Positions 1 to 10,884 of a DNA stretch of 64,000 nt are shown piece after piece; position 1 is the first letter of the stretch; the number at the start of each line of letters is the position of its first letter. The stretch spans positions 62,001 through 126,000 of the forward strand of contig BGZK01000877.1 of NCBI GenBank assembly GCA_005406025.1, written 5' to 3'. The position numbers were made by a program, and so were the translations under genes. The notes beneath the pieces were generated by a model, which ran no database searches, was not told where the DNA came from, and was given only the letters and a program-made list of their open reading frames with translations. Origin of the DNA: Eumeta japonica. Lineage: Eukaryota; Arthropoda; Insecta; Lepidoptera; Psychidae.

Positions 1-727
1 ATTCCACCTCAAAAAACAAATCCATTTAGGAATAAGTTGCAAAAAAAGATAAAAGAAAACGCCGACGGAGGCAAGACGGACGTGCGCAGAGCCTGCTTAT
101 TTAAAAAATTCTATCCTCGGATATTTTTATAAGGGTATAATAATATCCCTATATTTTTTCAGTATTTCTATTTTTAGCTTGGTAGCGCAGTTCATAACAA
201 TATGAACTTGATACTTTTATTACTGCCAAAACTTGATAAATACGACATGGGCATATTATTTGAATAAGACTTCTGTATTCATATTAACGGACCGCACGTT
301 GGGTACCGCTGTTGTAATATGGTGCTACTATTTTGAGACACCTGACTAATATTTCCAAAGACTTTTCTCTAATAAACTATATTCAGAAAATCTTAACGTT
401 TTGAACGCGTGCGTTCTCCGCGTAGACCGCAAGATCTAACAATTAGTCTAACGCGCGCGGCTTTGACGGAGGCCGCGCTGTTTAGTTCTCTATGGCGCCA
501 TACAAAAACATCACTCTGAATTTTTGGGCTATATTTGTTTGTTGTATGAAATTGAATCGTATTTTGTAAATAAGGTAGCAAAAAAATATCTACCTTTAGA
601 GTGACATACGTCACAAAATTTACAATGTATTTATAGTTGAGTAATTGTTCAGTTCACTTCGCGATGGCGCTGTCGTTGCCCGTTTGTTGGTATTTCTGTT
701 TATAATAATCCACTTTATAAAAAAATA
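1..727. other. AT-rich sequence without a supported gene
   Basis: No exon with splice signals and no recognisable protein was found. A small CpG-richer patch lies at about 405-485. A short open frame on the minus strand (393-614) has low-complexity composition and no recognisable family, so it is not called. Confidence 0.5.
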
Positions 728-1395
728 CAGTGTGTGCGATTCACACACGATAGAAGTGAAACTTCAGTAAATCGACAAAAGAATGAGATGAATATATATA
801 ACAAGGGTAAAAATGAAAGTATTTTGATTAATTTTAAAATATATTTTATATTTTATTTAATATACGTTATTTAATTTTGATTTTATTTTCATTTTTTTTT
901 GCGTCCATATTGACGACACATTTCGGCATTAGTTTTCGGCATCTTATAAAATTTATTATTTAGCACAACAAGATATAAAAACACTCACAAACACTGTTAA
1001 ATAATGACACACCACGCTGACTTCTTACTAAAAAGCTGTAATACGCAGCCGCATACAGTGTACAGTAGTATAAGCTCACGTACTTTTCACATATACTAAC
1101 ACACGTTAAATGCTCAAATACAAGCAAGTATTAAACAGTGTGCAATATACATGCATATCGACATTTGCTTTCTCGCTCTGTCTCACTAATTACAGGCGAC
1201 TATGCTTAGAAGACGGAAGTGGGGATGCTACGAAGCATGGCACAAAGAGGAAATAGTATGTATATTTCTGTCTCATTCTTTCCCGGCTTCATCCTACACA
1301 TTTTTGTATTTGTGCCTCTTACCTGTCGTTTTTTCCGTTGCATCCCGTTTGAAATCAAAACGATTCTATAGAAGTTTCACTTCAATAATCGCGAG
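728..1395. repeat. Dispersed element bounded by inverted 'gaagtgaaacttc' ends
   Basis: The left end (about 748-782) and the right end (about 1355-1390) are inverted copies sharing 'gaagtgaaacttc' plus flanking bases. The right part also carries the stretch around 'cctgtcgttttttccgttgc', which I recognise as common in lepidopteran repeats. The same core recurs as a tight hairpin at 50388-50441. No coding capacity is visible. It is probably a non-autonomous element. Confidence 0.5.
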
Positions 1396-2850
1396 TGTTT
1401 CCTTTTGATATATATATCAAAATATGTAAAATACTTCGTAACATAGTAAAGTATATACTTTTATAGTATTTCTCAAAAGTAAATATGTGAAAAATGTGCC
1501 TAAAATTTCCTTTGATAGTTTTGACGTATAAAATGGCGGTTACAATTTTATTTTACGTGTTGATTGCATATATCATTTACATACTTTATTACATTTTGAA
1601 TAATTTGTAGTGGTGAATTGCGATAATAGTTTTGTCTCAGTTTAATTTTATTGTGAATTTATTACATATTTATTAAAATAGAGTGTTGAATGTGGCCAAG
1701 GGCGAATCGGTCATTGCATTTTGCAGTGATAGCTGGAAAGAATTTCCGTATTTTTTGATAAAATCACACATACAAAAAAAAACTTTAGTCCCAGTTTATA
1801 CTTTTTGCAACTTGTGGTCGACTGAGCGCAAATATAATCACGACGGTCGGCAAAAATAATGTATGTGTTCGATTACCGAGTTTCGTGGTCATGTTTTGTT
1901 CATGTTTTACTAAAAGTATGTAGTTTTACTATTGTATATGCAAATTTATCGAACCTATAATAACGTTACGACAGACTTATCTGGCTTTTGTGAAGAAATA
2001 GTGAATTTTATCGAATCAATGTGCAGTGAAATTTAATCTATGTGATTGTAGTTGGTTTGTGGAACATTCCTATTATATTTCCATTAAAATGTAAAGTCTG
2101 AAACAATGTATTTCATGTGCATTAAAAATCTAATAATAAATTGAAAAGAATATATAACGTAACATGATAAATATCAGCATTTCAGTATAATTTATTAACT
2201 TCGCAGTTAGTTTGTGCTTTCCAGAGATAATAGAAAAAAAATTGCGCGTGCGAGGTGAGGAGGTAGTTTTATAATCGCGCCCTCAAAGGGTTGATTAAGC
2301 ATCCTATGTCCTCTAAAATTATATATTTTCAAAAGTATATAACAAAAGGAAAACTCTATGCGACTAGTATTAATTAAAATGTATTAGTTTTCTTTGGTTT
2401 ATGAAATTACCTAGGTAAATCTATATGCTGTTAATTTCATCAGACTCACAGTAAAACGCACGCAACTTCGCCGCTGTGAAGTTCGTACACGACTTATCAA
2501 ATGAGAACGGTTATTGCGAGGGTCTCGTAAATATATAATAGAAAAATAGATAATTTTAAATTTATTTAAGAAAATAAGACAAATTTACCATTCCTCTCTC
2601 TTATCTCCGAAATTAATGGCCCTAAAATTTTGAAAAAATGCTTAAAGTAATTCTTTACTCATAGATTACAGGAAAACCTATAAGAAGTATACAGTTTGCT
2701 TCATTTCGGTTTGTTTAAATGTGCAGTATAAACTGACATTAAATACGTGAGTACGTATATACTTAGTGCGCATCAGTTTATTTTTCTTATTTTTTCTCTT
2801 TCGTAAAAGTATGGCATGATAATAGTGCAAGCTTAGGGAAAACCATAAAT
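1396..2850. other. AT-rich intergenic DNA, nothing recognised
   Basis: No open frame, tRNA or clear repeat end was recognised in this stretch. Confidence 0.5.
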
Positions 2851-2851
2851 A

Positions 2852-2990
2852 AAAATTGGCAAGTGTGAGTAGGGCTCATGCTAAAAATTCGCAAATAATT
2901 TCTTTTAAGTATTCAACAAAAATGTATTGTATTGTAGTACGGGACCCTAGGTGCGCGAGTCTGACTCACTCACACTTGCCTTTTAATTGT
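2852..2990. repeat. Two inverted ends of the 'gggttccg' dispersed repeat
   Basis: At 2852-2880 the plus strand carries 'ggcaagtgtgagtagggctc', and at about 2940-2983 the reverse complement of the same end appears ('gactcactcacacttgcc', preceded by 'gggaccctaggtgcgcgagt'). The same end starts larger copies at 18590 and 48190. This is a short head-to-head pair of truncated copies, not a gene. Confidence 0.55.
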
Positions 2991-3594
2991 CGAAAAAGTG
3001 ACCATTTAAAAACCCTAACGCCGCGTTTGTTATCCGGTAATACTCAAGCCTATCGTTATGATTATACTTTTTTTACTCGACGTAGGTATACCGTCAAGAT
3101 CTATTTTTGGAACAGTGGGTGGCATATAACTACCATTTTTAGTAAAACCCAAATAACTATAATTATTTTAGTTTTGAAAAAAGTTTGTGTATATTTTATT
3201 AATAGTATTTAGATGTGAAACATCTATTTGCGCGCTTCGACTGCAATTGTGACGGCAAACGGTATGACGCTCTTTTATGTCGTCACGCCTTCTTTACTAC
3301 ATAGTGTGCACGAGGTACGTGTATCATATACTTCTTTGATTGGAACTAGAAAGGGTAATTGATATATGTTTGACACTGGCCTCTTTGACACAATTGGCTT
3401 TGTCGGATATACCAGACCACGGCCATCAGAGTTAATCTTACTGAAATCTTATTAGAACTCAAGATTAGCGAAAGTGCACCGATCTGATGGGGATACACTT
3501 ATTAATGAAGTTTAGAGAAGTGAGAAAAGCTTTTTATTTATTAATTTTAGAATCTCAAACAGTTGTAATATTAAAAGATCATAATATATTTTGA
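2991..3594. other. Intergenic sequence downstream of CDPF1
   Basis: No gene is visible. The 3' untranslated region and polyadenylation site of the minus-strand CDPF1 should lie here. The motif AATAAA occurs on the minus strand overlapping the CDPF1 stop codon, but which signal is used cannot be told. Confidence 0.4.
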
Positions 3595-3596
3595 AT

Positions 3597-3941
3597 TCAT
3601 TTATTCCTTTTTAATAGCGAAACTTTGGAATTTATCTCTGGTGGAAAATCGCTAGGAGATCTCAAAACACAAGTAATACAGTACGTTTTCAAATAAAATA
3701 TACTACACTCCTTGTTTATACACACTGGTTTATCACAGACAGAACAATCCCCTCCTAATACAATAATTTCTCCTTTACCAGGAGGACTAAATGGGTCTTT
3801 CATCACATAGCTTGGGTATTTTAAAACGGTAGATTTTGAGAATGGTGGAGATGTGCCTTTGTAGTGTATTTTTTCCTTCATGTGGCACGATGAACATTTG
3901 AATTCCTCTACCTGAACAGCTTCATTCGACTTCTTGTCCAT
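3597..3941 (-). CDS. CDPF1: Cysteine-rich DPF motif domain-containing protein 1
   Basis: A 114-residue protein of the CDPF1 family, a small conserved metazoan family of unknown function. It has the expected layout: a CxxC pair at Cys16/Cys19, the name-giving DPF motif at residues 49-51 (context YVMKDPFSPP), then CSVC at 66-69, Cys74, Cys79 and a closing CITC at 88-91. The paired cysteines suggest a zinc-binding fold, which is inference. The length fits the family and the frame is open throughout. The start ATG lies three bases after a good splice acceptor (minus strand 'cctaatttcag|aaaatgg'), so an upstream noncoding exon is likely. The gene lies 1.27 kb downstream of IBA57 on the same strand. 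No localisation signal is evident. Confidence 0.93.
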   Translation of the reverse strand: MDKKSNEAVQVEEFKCSSCHMKEKIHYKGTSPPFSKSTVLKYPSYVMKDPFSPPGKGEIIVLGGDCSVCDKPVCINKECSIFYLKTYCITCVLRSPSDFPPEINSKVSLLKRNK

Positions 3942-5213
3942 TTTCTGAAATTAGGTACATAAAATAATGAGAGATACATAGGGAAACAAGGTTTTTCATT
4001 ATTATGAAAAACAAAAATATAAGATATTTGATTCCCCTTTTTTATTGTTACATATAAATCAATATATAATAATTACAAAAGATCAAACATTTTTGATAAT
4101 TCCAGTAAAAAAGTGTTATGGAAATGAATCTCAAAAAAGAATGAAGATAATTAGTTTGCAATAAATATAACTATAATTCGTTCCATGATATCAGTGCATA
4201 AGTAATTGTGATTATTTAATTTATCTCTATAAGTTATGTAACTTTCATAATATTTTTTATTTGTTGCTTACTGCAGTTAATTTTTAAGAGCAGAATTCCT
4301 AAATATCAAAAGCTATTTTTTCCTAAAAACTTAAATTCCTAAAAAAGCCAAATACCTGTTAATTTTCATCATAAATTTCCTCTCAAACAAATAATCAAAT
4401 GTCTTATATTTCCCTAAATAAAACACATTGATTACTGTAAATGAAACCTCTAGTAGCTATATATCCCTTAATAATTTAACTAAGTTTAAGATGTTTAACA
4501 TTCTAATTTCTATATTATTACTTTTTAAGAATAACTTCAATAGATTTTGACTAGTTAATATAATGTGATTTTACAACAACCAGTGTAATTGTGTATTACA
4601 TAAGAATTTCCATCAAAACTGAATTTCTGTATTTCCTGTGAAAGAGGCAATATCATATCATACAATAATGTTAAATTCTCTCCGAAAAAATGGAATGATC
4701 TCCATTCCATGTTCCAATTCTTGCAAAAACACAAATCTAATTGAATGTTGTGAATCAATGAACAACCATAGGATCAGAAGCAAAAATGCCACAACTTTAA
4801 TGACTTGCTCATTTATCAAAGAAGTCTACTATACAATTTTTTAACACTCTTCGATGTTTAATTTCCCGTTCATTTTATGAAAAAGTAAATTATGTGTTAA
4901 CGAGGTTAACTTTTTTATGAATTCTGAAATTGATTTAATATTGTAAATGATCCATTTATTTTGTTCATTTCACAGTTCTACATTGGTTGAGCATATAAAT
5001 AATAATGTCTTATATATTGAAGTGATTAATTCAGTTATTGTTAACCAAATTAACTTCAATATATAAGATATTCAATATACAAGATGTGTTAGTATTTTAC
5101 TTAAAGATTTAAGTGTGCCTTTTTTACAATACTAATGTTATCAATTAATGAAATATAATTACATTCCTCTGGTCCTCCATATTCACAAAGATGTTTTCGA
5201 GTTATGATCCAAT
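3942..5213. other. Gap between IBA57 and CDPF1, probably containing a CDPF1 5' intron
   Basis: AT-rich with no protein signature. A minus-strand splice acceptor ends at about 3945, just before the CDPF1 start codon, so part of this gap is probably intron. The donor exon was not identified. A hairpin with 16-base perfect arms lies at 5008-5068. Confidence 0.45.
5008..5068. repeat. Hairpin with 16-bp perfect arms
   Basis: 'tcttatatattgaagt' (5008-5023) is the exact reverse complement of 5053-5068, with a 29-base loop. It lies in non-coding AT-rich DNA with no assigned role. Confidence 0.7.
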
Positions 5214-6230
5214 CTATAAAGTCAATTTATCCTTCGGTGTTTCAGTAGGCCACCAAATCGGTTTAATAACCTCTGCTTTATATCTATCCACAGCTAGTAG
5301 ACCAGTTTCGAGAGCTCCTTTAGTCTTCACTAAGCCCAATGCGTATTCCCTAATAGTACCTTTAATTTTACCTAAATTTAGTTTCGTATTGTTATTGGCG
5401 ACAATTTCATCGTCTTTATGAATTCTTCCCTCTACATGCTGATCAAATTTTAGAGGCATAAATCGCTTTCTAATTACTCCAGTATGATGTACACGGGCAG
5501 TCAATTCTTGACCTATGTAACAGCCTTTTTGGAAACTGACTCCGTTTAAAAAGTCACAATTGGCCTCAAGAGGAAAACTGGAGCCCACAGAGAGGTCGTC
5601 TACACCTTCGCTAACACCTAATTTGTACCTTAAGTACTTATATTCCCTGTCATCATTGTACACAATTACATTGTCACCAAAAATCTTTCCGATTTCATCT
5701 ACTGTCAACACGTTCTGTGCCAAAACCCTATAACCTAAGTCAGATAAACGGGGATCTTTGCAGTAATTTACTCTTCCAACATTCTCAAATTCGATGCTAG
5801 AAGCTGGATCTGTGGGCGAAATCAAAGCGAGCACATTGAAATCTCTACTAATATCTTCAATATCAATCTTTTTCTTAAGTCTATAGACTTTTAAGTGTTT
5901 ACATAACAAATCTGAAATTTGTTTGTCGCACTCTACTAAGTAGGAATGTTCTTCTTTCCATTTATGAATTATTGCATCATAAAGTATTCTGCCTTTGTTA
6001 TTTAAAAACATAGTGTATATGGATGCTGCGCCATCATCAAAGTGGCGCATATCATTTGTAATCAAACCCTGCAGAAAATTTGATGATCCCAATCCATTGA
6101 TTTTTATAAGTCGTCTATTTTCTAAAAAATGCAAAGATTTCGGAGAACAAGTCGAAGAAGCACATCGAGATAAATTGTATGAAATTATTTTTTTGTGTAT
6201 TGAAAACCATTTTACCTGGAAAAATATCAT
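5214..6230 (-). CDS. IBA57: IBA57, mitochondrial iron-sulfur cluster assembly factor (CAF17-like, folate-binding YgfZ family)
   Basis: A 338-residue single-exon coding region. The family signature KGCYIGQE is at residues 235-242, followed by LTARVHHTG; Cys237 is the conserved cysteine. The N-terminal domain contains the expected NGLGSSNFLQGLITND (44-60) and LNNKGRILYDA (76-86) segments typical of aminomethyltransferase-related folds. The first 30 residues are rich in Lys, Arg, Ser and hydrophobic residues with few acids, consistent with a mitochondrial targeting peptide. IBA57 family members work with ISCA1/ISCA2 in making [4Fe-4S] clusters in the matrix. The length is close to the human protein. 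The ATG at 6230 is the first in-frame ATG of the open frame. A splice-like 'tttttccag|gtaaaat' follows it closely, so an upstream start by splicing cannot be excluded. Its neighbour CDPF1 is on the same strand. Confidence 0.95.
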   Translation of the reverse strand: MIFFQVKWFSIHKKIISYNLSRCASSTCSPKSLHFLENRRLIKINGLGSSNFLQGLITNDMRHFDDGAASIYTMFLNNKGRILYDAIIHKWKEEHSYLVECDKQISDLLCKHLKVYRLKKKIDIEDISRDFNVLALISPTDPASSIEFENVGRVNYCKDPRLSDLGYRVLAQNVLTVDEIGKIFGDNVIVYNDDREYKYLRYKLGVSEGVDDLSVGSSFPLEANCDFLNGVSFQKGCYIGQELTARVHHTGVIRKRFMPLKFDQHVEGRIHKDDEIVANNNTKLNLGKIKGTIREYALGLVKTKGALETGLLAVDRYKAEVIKPIWWPTETPKDKLTL

Positions 6231-6954
6231 TTTATATTATTGGACAAAATTGTATATCCAATACTAACTACAACACAAAAAAGCGCAATTGCATGTTCCA
6301 CTAATTCTTGTTTTCGGTTTTACGTTCCTAATTTTTAATTTTTCAAGTCTATCGTAATAAACAACAGCATACCGTAATATTGATTTTGACAGACATCATT
6401 TGAATTTGTATGTGACAGACGTCAGTACACTACTTCAAACCAGTGTTGTCACTTAGGAGCCTACCTATTTGTAGTCTTTAACGATACCTGTTAATATAAG
6501 TTTCGTTAAATATTTCTTAAAATAGATACTTAAAAATAGCTGTTGCTTTCAAACATTGTAGTTTTATAACAAGACATCAATAAAAGATAGTTTTTTTTAT
6601 CTCATTAAAATTGAATTCATAAAGTTATTACTAAATTGTCTACAATACGATAATGAAATGGAATATACATATAAGATGCACAGCTACTTTTCCTTACTTT
6701 GCCACTGTACAATAAAATATATCGATATTTGCTCCATGCGATAACCAATCGCTATTGATCGCAGCAGATAATTTAGGGGTTTAGGAGGCTGTTTCGAGCT
6801 ATCAAATACAAGTGTATTATTTTTAATTAGTATTTAGAAATAAAATATACAACTAGAGCTTCTTTATTATGAACTGAAAATGCAAATTCTCACAGGAAAC
6901 AGAAAATTTCGTGATGGGTCTAAAATTGTTTTATTTAATTGCACTTAGGACTAA
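6231..6954. other. Region upstream of IBA57
   Basis: The IBA57 promoter should lie in the first few hundred bases, but no TATA box or other convincing element was recognised. No coding signal was seen. Confidence 0.4.
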
Positions 6955-7030
6955 GTTCAAGTGGCCTAGTAGTTACTATGGTAGCCTACTTATAACAAGG
7001 AGTAGGGTTCAGATTCCAGCCTACCGTATG
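6955..7030 (+). repeat. tRNA-derived SINE head (A-box and B-box like)
   Basis: The segment reads 'agtggcctagtagttactat' (A-box-like) followed about 35 bases later by 'gggttcagattcc' (B-box-like), then a T-rich stretch. This is a pattern I recognise from tRNA-related SINEs of Lepidoptera. It does not fold as a complete tRNA, so it is not called a tRNA gene. Confidence 0.65.
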
Positions 7031-7594
7031 TTTTTATATTTTTTCATTTAGTAATAATTTATTCTTACTTTAAAAAACCACAAACAAAATCTGGTCAAAT
7101 TTTTTTTTTTAAAACAGGCAACTACGAGTGGTACTCGCGCACAGAAGGTATCGTACTACATTGCAATTTATTTGTGTTAAACAGTTAAAATAAATAATTT
7201 ACTTTTATTCATTTACGAATACTTGAGCTACTCATACTTGGTAAATTTTTGTTTATTCTTTTCATAAAATATGTATTAGGATCACGTCAAGTTTGACCCT
7301 CGATATATTACTATTAGTTTCCACTTACGTATTTAGGATCATATTAATGAAGCACACTTAAGTCTGTCGTTCCATCTTGAGAGTGGAAAGAGCAAGACAG
7401 TTACAGTGTTTTGCTATTGAAAATAATATAGGTCTCACTCCCACCTTACTCCTTGAGATGTGGCATCATTTGAATGACTTTTATCAATAATACGACCCTT
7501 AGACATTGAAACAAATTGAAACTAAAGAAACTATAGATTTCTTATAAGTGTTCCTGTAATATATAAGTGGAGAAGATCGATTTATAAAAAAGAG
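7031..7594. other. AT-rich intergenic DNA
   Basis: No gene or well-defined repeat was recognised. Confidence 0.4.
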
Positions 7595-8065
7595 AACGCC
7601 CTCAAAAACAGATGCGGTAAATGAGCGCTAAAACAAACAGTTTAACACTCATTGTATTTAATGTATTTAAATCACACCTTCCGTTACGCCGTCGAAGTAT
7701 TCTGTTAAAAAATGCAAATACAACACGCAAAAAACTTTGAAAAAGGATGGTAGTGCTTATTTTAAGAAAGAAAGAAAGGTAGTTTCTTATTATAAGAAAA
7801 ACTTAGTTTATTTGTAATAGGTAATCAATCATGTACTATAATGAGTATTTTGGATTTCTTTATTTAAAGTAGCATCAAAAGCAGAAATATAAATCGACTT
7901 AAAAGAAATAGACCTAAGCAACACCGATGTCGCATTTCTTGCGTTGACACATTATTCGGTCGCTTAACAATAGAGACTCGGTTCTTATACTGATAGAGTG
8001 GTCTTTATTATTATTTTATTTATTATTATTTTTATATCCATACATGTCTTAAAATTACCTCTAAA

Positions 8066-8080
8066 GGTAATTCATAAAAT
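8066..8080 (+). repeat. Left target-site duplication of the LINE insertion
   Basis: 'ggtaattcataaaat' here is identical to 9809-9823. The match could extend three A residues further left, but that is ambiguous against the poly(A) tail. Confidence 0.9.
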
Positions 8081-9808
8081 CCTCCGCCTGCCTGGAAGGA
8101 GGCGGAGGTTATAGGCATCCACAAGCCAGGGAAACCACGCGACCTCCCTGCCAGCTACAGACCGATCAGCCTCCTGAGCGGTCTGGGCAAACTATTCGAA
8201 AAAATTCTCAAAACTCGCCTTAGCGATCACCTCCTAGGGAAAGGCCTTATCATAGATGAACAGTTCGGCTTTCGCCCAGCCCATTCTTGTCCACAGCAAG
8301 TCCTCCGCCTAGTAGAGTATGTCTCGGAGGGCTTTGAAACCGAACGTAGCACCGTAGCTGTCTTTTTGATGTAGCCAAGGCCTTCGATAGGGTATGGCAC
8401 GCAGGTCTGATTTATAAGTTATATTCTCCAAGTACCAGATCGCCTCATAATCACTATTCAAAATTATTTAGCAAACAGACATTTCACATTTAGGCATGAG
8501 CGCACTCACTCGACAAGACGTCTTATCAGAGCAGGAGTTCCTCAAGGCTCCACCCTCTCCCTCTGCTGTACTCCGCGTACACAAACGATATACCGCGACC
8601 GTCATCGTCTGGCGTCCAACTCGCGTTATTCGCGGACGATACCGCGCTCTTTTACGGAAATAGGAATAGGAGCACCCGATTCACCCTCCTCCCTCCAGAG
8701 GGCCATTGACGAGCTAGGTCAATGGTTCCGGAAGTGGAGGATAGAAGTAAACCCCGACAGATCAGCAGCCATACAATTCAAGTATGGTAAGATTAGAGTC
8801 GACTCATTGTCGACAAAACACTCCCAATCTTAAAATGTTGGATGCGATCATTCCGTGGCAACGGAACTACAAATACTTAGGAGTCACGCTCGATAAAAAT
8901 CTACACTTCCGAGATCATATCGAGCGTGTTAGAATACTGCACTTTTCTACAAAGCAAGGCTCGGGACCATGCTCGGTAGAAAAAGTAAACTATCTAGACG
9001 TAATAAACGTACCATATACAAAATGTGCATTAGGACGGTGATGACATACGCGTCTCCCGTCTTCGCTCACGCCGCTCCAAAAGCACTACATAGACTACAG
9101 GTAATACAGAATAAATTCTGTAGAGCCGCAACGGATGCACATTGGTGTGTTCGTAATTCAATTCTCCATAGGGACTTAGAACTCCCACTATTTCCAAATA
9201 TATGAAGGACGCATCGAAGCGATTCTTCGACATCGCGGGATCACATCCCAATGCGCTTTACGCGCGGCGGTTGACTATCAACCGCCGCATCCCACCCACC
9301 TATCCGTAGGCCACGAAACGTACTTACCGATCCACCTGACGCTCTTACAGCGGCAGTTGAAAGCCTTAATGACGTCAACGACACGCATGACTGACTTAGA
9401 GTAGGTCTATCCGTTAGTCAGGTCATCGACCTAAGCTCCTTTACTCCACCCGGCCGCCGCTAACCGCCTCCGGCGGGCAGGAGGGAACCGACCCGTGACG
9501 GTTTCCTGCGACATCCTATGCCGAGACGACTTCCACCAGGCGTCGTCCATAGCGCATGTCACGCGCCGTCGGCACTCGCATGTGCCGTCCGGCCGCACTC
9601 GGTGAAGCTATCAAAGTCGTCTGACTTGTCATCCGACTCGTCTCGACCGACTAAATAGCATAGCCGACCCAATTACTTCACACTTTCAGGAGGAATTTTT
9701 AGTGGGTTTCAGTCCCACACTACCCACGCGTACGGGCGCGAGGGTGTGCAGGATAGACATTTTTTACCTCCTCCTCGTCGCAAGAGGGAAACAAAAAAAA
9801 AAAAAAAA
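8081..9808 (+). mobile_element. 5'-truncated Jockey-like non-LTR retrotransposon, decayed
   Basis: About 1.73 kb bounded by the 15-bp target-site duplications and ending in a run of A residues (about 9793-9808). The plus strand encodes a reverse transcriptase of the Jockey type. The pieces are ASYRPISLLSGLGKLFEKIL (about 8148-8207), DEQFGFRPAHS (about 8257-8289), the AKAFDRVWHAG block (about 8373-8405), GVPQGSTLSPL (about 8536-8568), and the catalytic-site variant LFADDTA at about 8623-8643. C-terminal pieces follow: YKYLGVTLDKNLHFRDHI near 8870 and TYASPVFAHAAPKALHRLQ near 9044-9100. Several frameshifts and stops separate these blocks, so the copy is dead. The endonuclease region is missing, as expected for 5' truncation. 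The duplicated segment copy A is the target. Confidence 0.92.
8784..9205 (+). pseudogene. Reverse transcriptase C-terminal region, frameshifted
   Basis: Two overlapping open frames (8784-9041 and 8969-9205) hold consecutive parts of one Jockey-like reverse transcriptase C-terminus. The first holds YLGVTLDKNL. The second holds IRTVMTYASPVFAHAAP and the tail block NKFCRAATDAHWCVRN. The change of frame between them shows at least one indel. Confidence 0.85.
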
Positions 9809-9823
9809 GGTAATTCATAAAAT
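9809..9823 (+). repeat. Right target-site duplication of the LINE insertion
   Basis: Identical to 8066-8080, directly after the poly(A) tract. Confidence 0.9.
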
Positions 9824-9980
9824 AAATTAAAGCTATTCCGAAAAAAAAAATATTATATTTGCTTTTTTTTAACAAATTATATATAGTCATTTTGGTCATC
9901 AAGAACATATGAGTATTTAATGAATCATCACCTAATTTTAATATATAAATAATATGAACGTTTTATATTACTATATTTTA

Positions 9981-10014
9981 AAGAAAAAAATTAATTTAAA
10001 TTAATTTTTTTCTT
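9981..10014. repeat. 34-bp perfect AT palindrome
   Basis: The sequence from 9981 to 10014, centred on 'aatttaaatt', equals its own reverse complement. It lies within copy A of the duplicated segment. Confidence 0.75.
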
Positions 10015-10131
10015 AAGTGATTACTACATTAAGCTTTATTATGAAGAAAAAGATACTATAATCTTTTACATGCATTAAACAAAAAACAATAATAGGAAAT
10101 TAAAATAATATTGAACCATTCCACTGATGTC

Positions 10132-10377
10132 TTATTTTAAAACAGCATATGTAAATTGTAAAAAATATGACTTAATGCCTTCCAATAACAAAATGATCGT
10201 TACTTGTTGGCTTTCAATTTCAAAATGGATCTTATGATATGATAATTCGGTTGAAGTGTCAGATGACAAATAATGTTCCTTTGCTTCTTTTTCTTTAGCA
10301 CTGCAAAATGATATCATAAAGTGTGAGCCAGAGACAAAATGTACTTCCTGAGCCATTTTTCGCCGTCTGAATAGTAT
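10132..10377 (-). pseudogene. Possible old coding fragment in copy A
   Basis: The minus strand is open with the peptide KEKEAKEHYLSSDTSTELSY and then QQVTIILLLEGIKSYF, ending in a stop. Copy B at about 55640-55815 encodes the same peptide with substitutions and two in-frame stops (KEKEGKEHYLSFDIS; EQVTIILLLEDNKSYF). In both copies AATAAA follows the frame at a similar distance, as in a last exon with its 3' end. I do not recognise the protein. Confidence 0.35.
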
Positions 10378-10388
10378 GCAACTGTGCA

Positions 10389-10796
10389 TCCTCTCTTTTT
10401 TATACATCTATGGTAGAGAACTATGTTCTGTATTTTTTTCAAGATTTAGGCATAGTTTCGGATATAAGGGGGAATGGTTAATTTTCATCTATTTTCAATA
10501 ACGAAAAATTAAAAAAATCGAAAACACCTTTATTTCATAGGCATTACTTTTAAAATGCGTCATTATAATATGATTTTACCACTTGTTCTGAAGTCATAAA
10601 GATTTACTTTAAAATTGGAAAAAAAATTTTTCGAGACCTTTACTAGAAGTGCTTTTATTTTATATGTCACTAGGTACAGTATACAAAACATTTTCTTGCT
10701 AATTTTCTAATTTACGCCTAAAAGTTATCCTTATAAAAGTCGTATTTAAAATTCTATTACTTACGTTACACGTTTGTTTTTTGATCATAGATATAC
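10389..10796. other. AT-rich DNA
   Basis: No gene recognised. Confidence 0.4.
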
Positions 10797-10823
10797 AAAC
10801 ACACACACACACACACACACACA

Positions 10824-10867
<44 letters not shown>

Positions 10868-10872
10868 TGCAC
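10797..10872 (+). repeat. Compound microsatellite (CA)n-(GCAC)n
   Basis: A CA run grades into repeated 'gcac' units. Long open frames on either strand here are artefacts of the repeat. Confidence 0.95.
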
Positions 10873-10884
10873 ACGCCCAATCAT

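Larger units (their letters stand above)
7595..10388 (-). repeat. Copy A of a duplicated unnamed segment, split by a LINE
   Basis: Read on the minus strand, 10388-9824 followed by 8080-7595 aligns along its length with the plus strand at 55588-56684, at roughly three quarters identity by eye. The joined length of copy A is about 1.05 kb against 1.10 kb for copy B. Shared landmarks include 'aacaagtaacgatcattttg', 'cataataaagcttaat.tag' and 'tctattgttaagcgacc'. Copy A carries a short open frame (see 10132-10377) that is broken in copy B. The family is not recognised. It may be a transposon or a piece of duplicated gene. Confidence 0.75.

Noticed and set aside
5995..6267. Plus-strand frame opposite IBA57
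   Set aside because: Antisense shadow of the well-supported IBA57 coding region.
9030..9251. Minus-strand frame over the LINE
   Set aside because: Antisense to the reverse transcriptase blocks on the plus strand.
10699..10884. Minus-strand frame with repeated Cys-Val and Ala-Cys-Val-Arg
   Set aside because: Product of the CA/GCAC microsatellite.
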